This document shows, in pieces, positions 54,160-63,835 of a stretch of DNA of 64,000 bases. The stretch's first letter is position 1; every line of letters starts with the position of its first letter. Both the position numbers and the translations under genes were made by a program. Origin of the DNA: Bathynomus jamesi (lineage: Eukaryota; Arthropoda; Malacostraca; Isopoda; Cirolanidae); contig JAJOZX010003208.1 in assembly GCA_023014485.1 (NCBI GenBank), positions 334,001 through 398,000 on the forward strand. Direction: 5' to 3'. The notes under the pieces are model-generated. The model searched no databases. It was not told where the DNA came from and was given only the letters and a program-made list of their open reading frames with translations.

Positions 54160-55563
54160 GTTATCGTAGGCCCCTTAACGAAGATCTTTAATCAGTCACT
54201 CGAAACGGGGATTATTCCTGAAGACTTTAAATTAGCTAACGTCACGCCTATTTTTAAAAAAGGCGACCGCGCGGTAGCTACCAATTATAGGCCCATTAGC
54301 TTAACGTCAATTGTCGGTAAACTTTTGGAATCCGTAGTTAGGGATCGTATTATCGATCACTTAGAAAGTAGAGATTTGATTAATAGTAGTCAGCACGGGT
54401 TTCGACACCATAGATCTTGTTTAACTAATTTGTTAGAATTTTATAACGAAGTAGTGCGCGAATACGATAGGCATAGGGCAGCTGACGTTATTTATTTAGA
54501 TTTTAAAAAGGCGTTCGATACAGTTCCGCATAGGAGACTAATTGCGAAGGTTAAAGCGCACAGTATACGCGGTCAGGTAGCTAACTGGTTAGAAGAATGG
54601 CTTCGTGCTAGGAGACAGAGGGTCGTAGTTAATGGTAGTGAATCGGGGTGGTTAGATATAGGTAGCGGTGTCCCACAGGGTTCAGTGTTAGGCCCATTGC
54701 TATTCGTAATTTACATTAACGACATAGATGTAGGATTGACTAGTAACGTTTCAAAATTCGCGGACGATACTAAAATAGGCGGTAAGGTTGTTAACGAGGA
54801 CGATAGAAATAGGATCCAAGACGATGTAAATAGGATTATGGAGTGGACAGATAAGTGGCAGATGCAATTTAACGTAGACAAATATAAAGTTTTGCATATA
54901 GGTTCTCGCAACAATAATTACGCGTACACGATGGATGATAGGGAGTTAGCGAGCGTTGACGAGGAAGTAGATTTAGGCGTACGCGTATCTAAGGATTTAA
55001 AGGTTAGGAACCAGTGCCTGGAGTCTTGCGCAAAAGCGAATAGGATGTTAGGCTTCATAGCGCGTAATTTCGAATTTAAATCGAAGGATATTATATTGCA
55101 CCTTTACAAGTCCCTAGTCAGGCATCATTTGGAATATGCCGTTCAGTTTTGGTGCCCATACTTGCGTGAGGATATTGATAGGTTAGAAAGGGTTCAGCGT
55201 CGTGCCACGAAACTTATTCCATCATTGCGCAACAAGCCTTATGAAGATAGGATTAAAGTGTTAGACTTGTATTCACTCGAAACTAGGAGATTAAGGGGGG
55301 AGCTTATTGAAGTTTTCAAAATCGTTAATAACATCGATAACGTAAATTTTGACAAATTGTTCACTTTCGATAATAGTAATACTCGCAATAATGGATTCAA
55401 GTTGCGTGGCAGACATTTCATTACTAATATCGCTAAAAACTTCTTTACGTTTAAAGTAATTGATAAATGGAATAATCTTCCCGTGTCAGTCGTTCATTCT
55501 ACCAGCGTTAATGTGTTTAAGAACCGTCTTGACAGACATTTTAAAAATATTAACGTTGTTTAA
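54160..55563 (+). CDS. CR1/Jockey-like LINE reverse transcriptase, open frame, 5'-truncated
   Basis: The frame is open from ~54161 (IVGPLTKIFNQSLETGIIPE) to the stop at 55563; the first ATG is 54325, giving 412 codons. RT blocks in order: LANVTPIFKKGDRAVATNYR, PISLTSIVGKLLESVVRDRI, QHGFRHHRSCLTNLLEFYNE, VIYLDFKKAFDTVPHRRLIA (catalytic Asp), GSGVPQGSVLGPLLFVIYIN, VSKFADDTKIGGKV (FADD box), WQMQFNVDKYKVLHIGSRNN (thumb). The C-terminus ends NRLDRHFKNINVV. The endonuclease and ORF1 are missing, as is usual for 5'-truncated LINEs. No stop or shift in 1.4 kb, so a young insertion. It lies in the opposite orientation to the transposon remnant it splits. Confidence 0.85.
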   Translation, partial: VIVGPLTKIFNQSLETGIIPEDFKLANVTPIFKKGDRAVATNYRPISLTSIVGKLLESVVRDRIIDHLESRDLINSSQHGFRHHRSCLTNLLEFYNEVVREYDRHRAADVIYLDFKKAFDTVPHRRLIAKVKAHSIRGQVANWLEEWLRARRQRVVVNGSESGWLDIGSGVPQGSVLGPLLFVIYINDIDVGLTSNVSKFADDTKIGGKVVNEDDRNRIQDDVNRIMEWTDKWQMQFNVDKYKVLHIGSRNNNYAYTMDDRELASVDEEVDLGVRVSKDLKVRNQCLESCAKANRMLGFIARNFEFKSKDIILHLYKSLVRHHLEYAVQFWCPYLREDIDRLERVQRRATKLIPSLRNKPYEDRIKVLDLYSLETRRLRGELIEVFKIVNNIDNVNFDKLFTFDNSNTRNNGFKLRGRHFITNIAKNFFTFKVIDKWNNLPVSVVHSTSVNVFKNRLDRHFKNINVV

Positions 55564-56091
55564 AATTAAAAAAGAAAGTTAACAACAGGAGCTCTGGTGG
55601 TGGTGCTCGAGGATGAGTCTGTTGATGATGAATGCCAGCTTGTGACATGCCAGCGTGTGATGCCAGCAATAAAATTATTAAAAAAAAAAAAAAAAAATTA
55701 GACTAACACGAATGTAGATGTAGCTCATAACGTAAACTAACCCACTTTTTATTTAACTTTACCTACTTTTTTTTTTTTTTTTCCTTACTTTGCATGTGTC
55801 TAACTCTTTTCTTGCATGTTTGTAGTTTGCATGGTATGACAGTGAGTTAAGACTGTGTTTGCATGGTTTGTAAGCGTTCTTATTTTACTTCTTTTCATCT
55901 TTCACCCCCCTCCTATTTTCTCCGACTATTTTTCTGACTTGTCGGAAGTGGCCGACGGATGATGATGGTGAGACTTTTTCCCTCTTTTTCTGAATGAATG
56001 TTAACCCACGAATGATAGGTGTTGCTCCTTACTTAACCCCTTATTCTCCTCTCTTCTCTTAACCCCCTACTCTTTCCTTTCTCTCGGGCTA
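55564..56091 (+). other. 3' UTR of the LINE
   Basis: Contains A-runs (55679-55697) and T-runs, then GACTTGTCGGAAGTGGCCGA and GATGATGATGGTGAGACTTT, a 3'-UTR pattern I associate with crustacean CR1-type LINEs. It ends near 56091 where the minus-strand remnant resumes. The exact end is uncertain. Confidence 0.45.
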
Positions 56092-56938
56092 GCCTTAGAG
56101 TGGATCTTAGGGTCTTTGTTAGCCTTAGCTTCTGTAGATCATCTTCATCCTCAACAGCTATATCTACATCAGGCATATTAGTGTCACTATTTGCAATGTT
56201 TTCCATTATATCACTTGGTACTGAAAATGAATCATCAGCATGCCCTAGATCCTTCTTTTCCACCAATTTGAATGTAGATTTGATCAAATCATTGTTCAGG
56301 ATTTCTTGTATTGATTTACACTTGCTTAAATGGGCTATGGAAATGTCAAATTTGTTGCTTTTTGCTTTATTAGATTTGGATGCAACACTTGAACTTGAAG
56401 GCATATTTTGACTCTTCTCTTTATTAACCACAACAGCTTGGTGAGTTTCTTTTGTTAGGCGCAAAATTGCATTCAATGTCTTCTGGATTTGGGAATTTTC
56501 AAATTCCTCTAAAGCAGTTTTGTTAGTCTGATGCGCAGATTCCTCACTTACCTTTTGTTTCTTAGGTGGAGGAGAAGCACTTTCTTCAGTCTGTGAAACA
56601 TCTAGTGAAAAAGTTTCATTTTCTAGATTAGCAGTTGATGAAGTTGGTTCATTTTTCTGAGGTCTAGCACTAGCACATTTTGTGAACAAACTAAATGACT
56701 GCTTTGCCGTATCTCTTTGCTGCACTTCATCCTGGTATTTCTTTACTGCAATATCTAAGCTGTGGGCCCAAACTCTGGGACCTCTTGTATTGTAACAAAT
56801 ATTTTTTTTGGAATTAAAATGTTCCTCCCAGTTTTGCTTCTTTGAATATTTGTTCTTGCATTGACCACAAAAGTAACCCCTTTTAACACCCTCACTTTTT
56901 CTCCAACTTCAACAATATTAGGATCCATTATTGATTAT
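56092..56938 (-). pseudogene. N-terminal part of the same transposon: zinc finger and acidic linker
   Basis: ATG 56938 reads MDPNIVEVGEK. After a one-base shift it continues VKRGYFCGQCKNKYSKKQNW and EEHFNSKKNICYNTRGPRVW, a C-x2-C..H finger. Then VAVKKY/QDEVQQRDTAKQSFSLF and the open frame 56725-56033: a low-complexity Ser/Glu/Lys linker with the nuclear-signal-like SPPPKKQKVSEES, and ISIAHLSKCKSIQEILNNDL. The frame runs into LINE sequence at ~56091. Probably continued by 53712-54159 and 52268-53586, making one gene of ~3 kb cut by the LINE. Function not assigned. Confidence 0.5.
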
Positions 56939-56959
56939 TGACTACCTGAAAAAATACAA

Positions 56960-57096
56960 AATAAGTAAAAGTTAGTAAATATAGTATGGTAAAAGTGAGT
57001 AAAAGTAAGTAAATATAGTACAATGAAAGTAAGTAAAAGTAAGTGCTTTAAACTTAGTAAAAGTAAGTAAGTTAAAGTAAGTAAAAGTAAGTTTAA
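56960..57096. repeat. AAGTAA-type low-complexity repeat
   Basis: Irregular series of GTAAAAGTAAGTA units just upstream of the remnant's start codon. Confidence 0.8.
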
Positions 57097-57488
57097 ACTT
57101 AACTAAACTTTTCAATTCTAGAGTCATGGTGGATTACTTAAAACCGCACAAGTAATTATCTGGCCAATTTATCAAACCTGGCCGAGATCAATGGAACATA
57201 GTCCAATCCTGATAATTTTATATTAAAAAAATATACGTTTTAATAAAATTTTAATTATCAAAACATTGAAGCTTAACAAAAAATAAAAATAATTGTTAAA
57301 TATGGAATTAACAACTAAACTTAAAATAACTAAATTTGTAATTTAAAAAATTGGTTTGTACAAGAACGTATACGCAAAAAAATTGCATAACGTCTAGCGG
57401 ATGAACAAAACCCAAACCCAAATTTACTTTTTCTCATGGTCAAATTTACTGGAGCAATGCTCCCAAGATCCCAGGAATCTGGAGTCAT
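57097..57488. other. No gene seen
   Basis: AT-rich, between the low-complexity repeat and the Penelope inverted repeat. Confidence 0.4.
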
Positions 57489-57813
57489 GCACTGGACGAC
57501 TGTCCCGTTCTAACGAAATATTGATGCTGTTTTACACGTGTGTGAAAATCCTTTCCCGTCTGACCTATGTAAAAGGAATCACATTGTTTACAACCAATTT
57601 TATAGATAATGCCTGAATTATTGGTAGGGCTATTTTTTACTATGATATTTTTCACAATATTGTTATATGAAAATACTACATTAATATCCAAAAGTTTAAG
57701 TACATTAGCAATGCCTAAAAAGCCAGGGAAAAATGGAAGTACTAAAATATTCTTTGACAAAGTATGAGTGTTGTTATTCACATGATAGAAGGTTTGTTTT
57801 GCCTTGTTGAGAC
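57489..57813 (-). pseudogene. Penelope-like element, GIY-YIG part, left arm of an inverted pair
   Basis: The minus strand reads ILVLPFFPGFLGIANVLKLL, NIIVKNSPTNNSGIIYKIGC, KQCDSFYIGQTGKDFHTRVK and QHQYFVRTGQSS. GIIY and FYIG are the two motifs of the GIY-YIG nuclease that follows RT in Penelope elements. It is a near-perfect inverted copy of 57845-58171, across a 31-bp spacer. RT itself is absent. Confidence 0.82.
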
Positions 57814-57844
57814 GAGATTCCATAAATGCAGGTGGGTAACACCT

Positions 57845-58408
57845 TGTCTCAACAAGGCAAAACGAACCTTCTATCGTGTGAATAATAACACTCATACTTT
57901 GTCAAAGAATATTTTAGTACTTCCATTTTTCCCGGGCTTTTTAGGCATTGCTAATGTACTTAAACTTTTGGATATTAATGTAGTATTTTCCTATAACAAT
58001 ATTGTGAAAAATATCATAGTAAAAAATAGCCCTACCAATAATTCAGGCATTATCTATGAAATTGGTTGTAAACAATGTGTTTCCTTTTACATAGGTCAGA
58101 CGTGAAAGGATTTTCACACACTTGTAAAACAGCATCAATATTCCGTTAGAATGGGACAGTCATCCAGTGCCCTTTTTGTCCATTTGTCAGAGTTATCCCA
58201 CTGTATTGATTGGAATAATGCTTCAGTTTTGTTTCACTCTAGCAACATTGTTAATAGAAATATTCTTGAGTCTGCCATTATCCAACTTACAAATAACTTC
58301 AACATAAGCAAAGGTCTTTTTCAACTTGATCCCGTTGTTTTGAATTCGTTCAGAATGGATTTAGACAAGAAGGGTAGAGTAAAGCTAGTTAAACACATGC
58401 CTCCTTAA
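57845..58408 (+). pseudogene. Penelope-like element, GIY-YIG part, right arm and C-terminus
   Basis: Same sequence as the left arm on the plus strand (ILVLPFFPGFLGIANVLKLL, SGIIYEIGCKQCVSFYIGQT), with a TGA where the left arm has GGAAAG, just after FYIGQT. Past the arm it continues to the end of the protein: LFVHLSELSHCIDWNNASVL, SAIIQLTNNFNISKGLFQLD, NSFRMDLDKKGRVKLVKHMP, stop 58408. A third, shorter copy of this C-terminal part is at 51.9-52.1 kb. Confidence 0.82.
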
Positions 58409-58505
58409 GTAGCTACACTGCTTAGTTTCCAATGTTAACTTGTTAACACTAATGAAAGTGTGAAATATAATCTAATGCATAAAGTTTCTATTAGAAAAAA
58501 GATAA

Positions 58506-59590
58506 ATGGTTAATATTCGATATAGCACCCAGTAATGGTCAATATAATAGATATAATATATAAAATCTCCATGAAAAAATGTTTAAGAAAATGTATATCT
58601 TTTCTTGTGCAAATTTCTCTAAAACATTGTTTTTCAACATAAAAACATCGTAATATAAAAGTAATACCATAGACCTTCACATAATGTACACTCTGGGGGG
58701 AGCCTGTGGTCGCTAAAGTGAAGTATGGAAAACCCCCACTTTAACGTACTGGGGAACATTAAAGTGAAGTATGGATGACCCCCACTTTACTGGACTATGG
58801 GATGTTAAAGTGGGGTTTTCCATAACCAAAATACTTCAGTACAGTTACACATGTATGTATAGCCTTGAATCTCCACATTCAACACATAACATGAAAATGC
58901 ATGAAAATACAACAGGAAACAACTGACTGCAACCTCATCCGAGGGCTGGTTCCAATAATATTCCGGTGGTGTCACCTTCACTTTAACGACTTGGAGTCTG
59001 CTAAAGTGAAGTTTGGTGATGCTAACAGACTTTTTTAGCAGAAATCTTCACTTTAACAACCTGTATTATGTTAAACTGAATGTTAATGACCAGACAGCAA
59101 TTTATCCATCCAAGTGAAGTTTCCGCTAATGTAAAGGCCATTAACGCGGGGAATTTCTGTACTTACCTACAAAGATTCCATAAAAGTTAGAGTTGCCAGA
59201 TTATTATATTGTAATTGTATATTTTGAATATATGTTAGCTTAAGTTAGGTTATGGTGCTTCTAATTTATTATTTATTTGAATTTAAAAAAAAAATTTTTT
59301 TGTTCTTTATCTGCACAAATTAAACGCTCAAAAGATATTTGGTGAAATTTTTTGATTTTGTTGAAATTTTTTGAATTTTTTATGAAATTCATCTATCAAC
59401 TCTAACTTTTATGGAATCTTTGTAGGTATTGTATTATATTACGATGTTTTTATGTATAAAAACAACTTTTAAGAGCAATTTGCACAAGAAAAGATATACA
59501 TTTTCTTAATCAGTTTTTCATGGAGATTTTATATATTATATCGGTTGTTACTGGGTGCTATACTGAATATTTAACAGAAAAACATCACAT
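58506..59590. repeat. Large inverted repeat (fold-back), ~200-bp arms
   Basis: The left arm (58506-58670, continued at 59160-59194) and right arm (59398-59590) are inverted copies, sharing AGAAAATGTATATCTTTTCT, AAAACATCGTAATATA and CCTACAAAGATTCCATAAAA. The left arm is split by a ~490-bp MITE. The original element would have been ~0.6 kb with a ~200-bp loop. No coding. Confidence 0.8.
58671..59158. mobile_element. Tigger/pogo-like MITE in the left arm
   Basis: Bounded by TA on both sides (58669-58670, 59159-59160). The right end reversed is CAGAAATTCCCCGCGTTAAT. The left end CCATAGACCTTCACATAATG is only loosely similar. It is filled with repeated CTTCACTTTAA / TTAAAGTGAAGT words in both orientations. 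No coding. Confidence 0.55.
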
Positions 59591-60556
59591 TTGAGTGTAG
59601 TGTATACTTATATTTACACTATACTGGTACAGGAGTAGGAGTACAAATAAGCTGATAATTTACTAATCATTATTAACTAAAAAAACAAAGAAGCTGTGCA
59701 GCTGTCTGAACTGAGTGACCACTTCCTCACTCAAACACAGTAAGCTACACACTGGTCTAGACACACTGGCTGGTATCTGCAGATTTTTGCTGATACTGAT
59801 ACCTCAAAACTTTACCGATACCGAGGCACATCATTTGTAAAAACCACCTTTATATGCTAAAACAGCTTTTTCTCACTTTCCACTGATAGAGAGAGAGTTG
59901 AAGCTCAATTTCATTCAAAGAAAAATTAATTTTTTATTTATATCAAGGGGGAGGCTCCTCCAAAATGAAAAAACTTATCTAACTTTTTATTTATTGATTT
60001 AGGCTGTCTTCTGACTAGTTAGTAAAATTTTAAAAATATATAAATGCTGACCCTGTATGTTTATGTAGGTAGGTAGGTAGGTAGGTATATACTGGTAATT
60101 TTTATACTTATAATGATTTATTCTTTGGGAATTGCCTTTCAGATGCTTTTTGAATAATTTTATCTGAATTAGGAACTGAGATATGACAATTTGAAATTTA
60201 GTAGTGTACAGAATGCCCCTAAAATAGTGGGTAGGGGCATAATTTTTTAACCATTAATTTGATTGAACTATAATTTTATATTTTGAGTTGATTTAGACAA
60301 TGCCATAGGCCTATACCAAGTTTATAGGTTTTTTTTTTTGTCCACGAATGAACCATATGGTGTAAATGAAGTACTCAACTAAAAAAAATTATGATTTTCA
60401 TATGGAGTAATAGTATTGTAATCATATTAAATACTGTATATTTTTTCAGAGTGTGTGTGCAACTGTTAAATGTAACTTTTCAGATTTGGGAGAAAATACT
60501 ATAACCTTTTGTCAGGTTGTGAGCATCATCATTAGCTACCACTTACATTATTTATA
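59591..60556. other. No gene seen; old repeats and a (TAGG)n tract
   Basis: Upstream region of PARS2. (TAGG)n at 60066-60089. 60100-60330 resembles, inverted, the sequence at 47380-47590. A GATACCGATACCGAGG-like stretch near 59790-59830 looks like a repeat end. A promoter is not obvious. Confidence 0.4.
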
Positions 60557-61949
60557 ATGTTAAATTTCCAACTTCATTCAAAATATAAATATTTAAAGTA
60601 TTGTAAACCTAAATTTCCATTTCATATTGATTTGTCATGTTTTCATAGAGTTTCTGAAAAGTTTCCACCTGTCAAAGATTCCTTCAAGTCTATAAGTGAT
60701 AATAAATTATCACTTTCTTATCAGTTATTGTTAGATAATGGTATCATTACAAGTCAGCATAGTGGATTATTTACATTGTTACCCCTTGGATTAAGAGCAG
60801 TTGAAAAACTTATTAAACTGTTAGATTCACAAATGAAGAAAGTAAATGGTCAGAAATTAAGTCTTCCTTCCCTTACAAGGCTTCATTATGGAAAAAAACA
60901 GGTAGACTTGAAACATGTGGAGTGGAAGTAATGCGGCTAAATGATCGTCATCATCATCAATATATCTTAAGTCCAACGCATGAAGAACCTATAACTAATT
61001 TAGTAAGCATTGCTCAATTGTCACATTCCCATCTACCTCTTAGACTGTATCAGATATCAACCAAGTTTAGAGATGAAGCGAGATTAAAACATGGGTTATT
61101 GAGAGGAAGAGAATTTTTGATGAAGGATTTGTACACTTTTGATGAAACTTTGAAAGATGCTGAATGTACTTATGAAGAAATTCTGAAAATATACTTGGAA
61201 ACATTTAATATTTTGACTGTACCAATTAAAGAAGTTGAGGCTGCTGTTGGTGTAATTGGTGGCATTAAATCTCATGAATTTCATGTGCCAAATGCTGTTG
61301 GAGAGGACTCTTAATGTTTTGCAAAGCTTGTGATTATACAGTGAATTGTGAACTTGACACTGCTCTGAGTACATCAAAATGTCCTCATTGTTCACAAAAC
61401 ATGATACCTCTTAAAGGAATAGAAGTTGGACATGCCTTTTTACTGGGAACTAAGTATTCTTCTCCATTATCTGCTAATTATAGAGATGCAAATCAAAAAG
61501 GTCAAGCATTACAAATGGGTTGTTTTGGAATAGGTGTTACGAGACTTTTGTCAGCTGGAATTGAAGCTCTTTCAAGCCCTAATCAATTAATTTGGCCAAC
61601 AACACTTGCTCCTTTCAAAGTTTGCCTGATTCCTCCTAAGAAGGGAAGCAAAGAAGCTTGCAGTTCTCATTGGTGTGATCATTTAGAACATATTATAAGT
61701 CAGATTTCAGGCTATGAAGATGAAGTCATCGTAGATGATAGAACAAATCTCACCATTGGAAAGAGATTGAATCAGGCAAAAGGATTTGGTTATCCTATTA
61801 CCATTGTGGTTGGGAAATCTTCCCTTGGTAATGTCCCACTCTTTGAATTATTCATCAGCAAGACAAATGAAAAATTAGAGCTTACACAATCTGATATTAT
61901 TGAATATTTAAGGCAAGTTGAAAGTGGAATAAAAAAAATTGTAAAATAG
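60557..61949 (+). pseudogene. PARS2: Mitochondrial prolyl-tRNA synthetase, two single-base frame breaks
   Basis: Attaches proline to mitochondrial tRNA-Pro; class II synthetase of the short bacterial/mitochondrial type. ATG 60557 opens a basic, acid-poor N-terminus (MLNFQLHSKYKYLKYCKPKF), a plausible mitochondrial presequence. Motif 1: HSGLFTLLPLGLRAVEKL. The frame breaks at 60870-60885, then SLWKKTGRLETCGVEVMRLN, LSPTHEEPITNL, and motif 2 KFRDEARLKHGLLRGREFLM then KDLYTFDE. The second break is at 61310-61312 (GED, one base missing in a T run), then MFCKACDYTVNCELDTALS, CPHCSQNMIPLKGIEVGHAF, and motif 3 GCFGIGVTRLLSAGIEALSS. The anticodon-binding domain follows (CLIPPKKGSKEACSSHWCDH, VDDRTNLTIGKRLNQAKGFG). 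About 461 residues in total, against ~475 in human. No intron. Every motif is conserved, so either the two breaks are assembly errors in a live gene or inactivation was very recent. Confidence 0.88.
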
Positions 61950-62664
61950 TAAGAAAATAAGTGAAAAATTACTGCACTGTAAGATTTTTATTTTTATTGT
62001 AGACCCTTCCTTAGTATAAGCTAGTTGAAAATTGTGATCAAATGAACTCTACAATTGGTCATTTATATATATTAGCTTAATTATCACAGTTTATCATTAC
62101 TTATGATAATGGTGGTGATTTAATTCACTGCCATTTATCTAAATGTTCTTGGTTTGAGATAATTTTTAAATTTTGAATTGTTACATTAATCTGAGTAGAC
62201 TAGGTTAGTATTGCATAAAGATTAAGATTATATTCTGTATGTACACATTGATGACACTAAAAAGAATTAAATAAATATTAAAAATTGATTACCTTACTTG
62301 TTCCATGCTGAATATTGTGTAGATTGAAAGATAGGCCTAGGCTCATATTCATTGGCAAAAGTTTAAGATAGATCTATCTTATACCTACCACATCTGCTTC
62401 TGTCATTAAATATTAATCTCTTTCAGTAGACTAGCGAAGTTGCAGGTAAAAGTTGTGGCCCCCATAACATATATAGCTATATACTGTACAATATAGATTA
62501 GGCATTTAAAAACTACTAAAACTGAGTTTAAATTAAGAGCTAAGATTTAAACATAAATTTTGCAAAGATTTAAAGGTAGGCCCAATCTCCTATTCACTAA
62601 TAAAATTCAAAACTGTTGTTATATACTCGTACCCTATATCTGAGAAAACAAGAAATCAAGAAAT
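61950..62664. other. Intergenic region between PARS2 and the ZW10-like gene
   Basis: AT-rich. Possible PARS2 polyadenylation signals (ATTAAATAAATA near 62268). The 5' UTR and promoter of the next gene presumably lie here; nothing diagnostic is seen. Confidence 0.4.
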
Positions 62665-62698
62665 ATGTCTTTGGTTGCAGATGTTATTGCTTCTACCA
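62665..62698 (+). CDS. ZW10: ZW10-like gene, coding exon 1
   Basis: ATG 62665 encodes MSLVADVIAST plus one base, followed by the strong donor GTAAGTAC at 62699. Human ZW10 begins MASFVTEVLA, which aligns. The leftover base joins exactly with the two leading bases of the exon at 63601 to make a Lys codon. It is too short to identify alone; the call depends on exon 2. Confidence 0.55.
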
Positions 62699-62747
62699 GT
62701 AAGTACTTTTTTTTCTGGAAATGTAAATAAAAAATAATGTTTTATCT

Positions 62748-63137
62748 CAATGATTCCCAACCTGTGATACCATGTACCACTGATGGTGTGTGAAACTTTT
62801 TTAGGTGGTATGTAAGAGTTATAAATATGCAGTTTGCTAATTGATAATTACTTTCATGATGATATTTTCAAAAGCAATAATAATGTTATGTGGGCTTGCA
62901 TGCTATCCAATTCTAGATCAGTTTTGAATTATTTGACAATAACATGCAAGTCCAAAATCAGTATTTTGATTCAGTACAAATGTCAATGAATATCATTAGA
63001 ATAGAAATAACATTTTAGATAAGGCTGAAAATTCAAGAGTGAACACCACAGTTCTCTCCCTACAGATTTCGATACCACCTTACTTCCTTTATGATAGTAC
63101 TTAGAAAAGCATAGAATAAAAAGGTTGGGAATCCCTG
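62748..63137. mobile_element. hAT MITE in intron 1 of the ZW10-like gene
   Basis: 390 bp. Left end CAATGATTCCCAACCTGTG, right reversed CAGGGATTCCCAACCTTTT, a Charlie-like hAT terminus. The 8-mers TTTTATCT (62740-62747) and CTTTAGCT (63138-63145) match at 6 of 8, an old TSD. Confidence 0.75.
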
Positions 63138-63600
63138 CTTTAGCTACTGTAAATTTGTGCAGAAAATTAAGTATGTCATTTGTTTCTTTATTAAAAAGTT
63201 CTTCATGGAAATAGAAGTGTAGAGAAATACTTGTGTACCAGAAATGACTTTTCACTTAATGATATATTCCAATAGTAGAACCTCATAATTTTGTATTGAA
63301 CATTAATAAATATCCACTGAATAATTAATTAATGAATTTTCTCTACTGCAAAAAGTACTGTAACTTGGGAAATTTTCACTTCCACATATAAAATACACTC
63401 CTTTCCTTTCCATCTTGAAAGGTGGTGATGCAACTTTATAAAGTTAGTCCTTGCTGGAGAAGAGTATTGTCCATATTCATTAAATGGACAAATTTTTTGT
63501 TTTTAAATGAGTGACTAAATGAGTGACCTTGGACACAAACCCTGAAACATAGACACTAAAATAAAAGAGTAATACAAATTTCCTTAAACATTCATTTCAG

Positions 63601-63835
63601 AACAAAGTGGTGGGCATACTGATATTCTACTTATGGAAATGGAAAAACTCTTCAAACAAGCTGAAGAAGCTAGAGTCAGTGTTTGTCAGGTTCTCAGTTC
63701 ACATTATGTAGAACTATCATCATCATTTAATGATGCTGTTCATCTTGAAGATAAAGTCAGAAATGTTTACAAGACATCTCATCACTCGATACCCAAATTA
63801 GAGAAGAAGTTAGTAGATGTTGCGGATAATGTATG
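63601..63835 (+). CDS. ZW10: ZW10-like gene, coding exon 2
   Basis: ZW10 is part of the RZZ kinetochore complex and of a vesicle-tethering complex at the ER. The exon follows the acceptor TTCATTTCAG and is open in the phase set by exon 1. It reads QSGGHTDILLMEMEKLFKQA, EEARVSVCQVLSSHYVELSS, SFNDAVHLEDKVRNVYKTSH and SIPKLEKKLVDVADN, ending at donor GTAATT (63836) or GTATGG (63831). The pattern (..R.E.....VC......Y......S...A..L...V..L) aligns with residues ~20-80 of human ZW10, a predicted coiled-coil region. The rest of the gene lies beyond the window. Another coiled-coil tethering protein is possible. Confidence 0.6.

Noticed and set aside
60066..60089. TAGG repeat as interstitial telomere sequence
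   Set aside because: The unit is TAGG, not the arthropod TTAGG, and only about six units are present.
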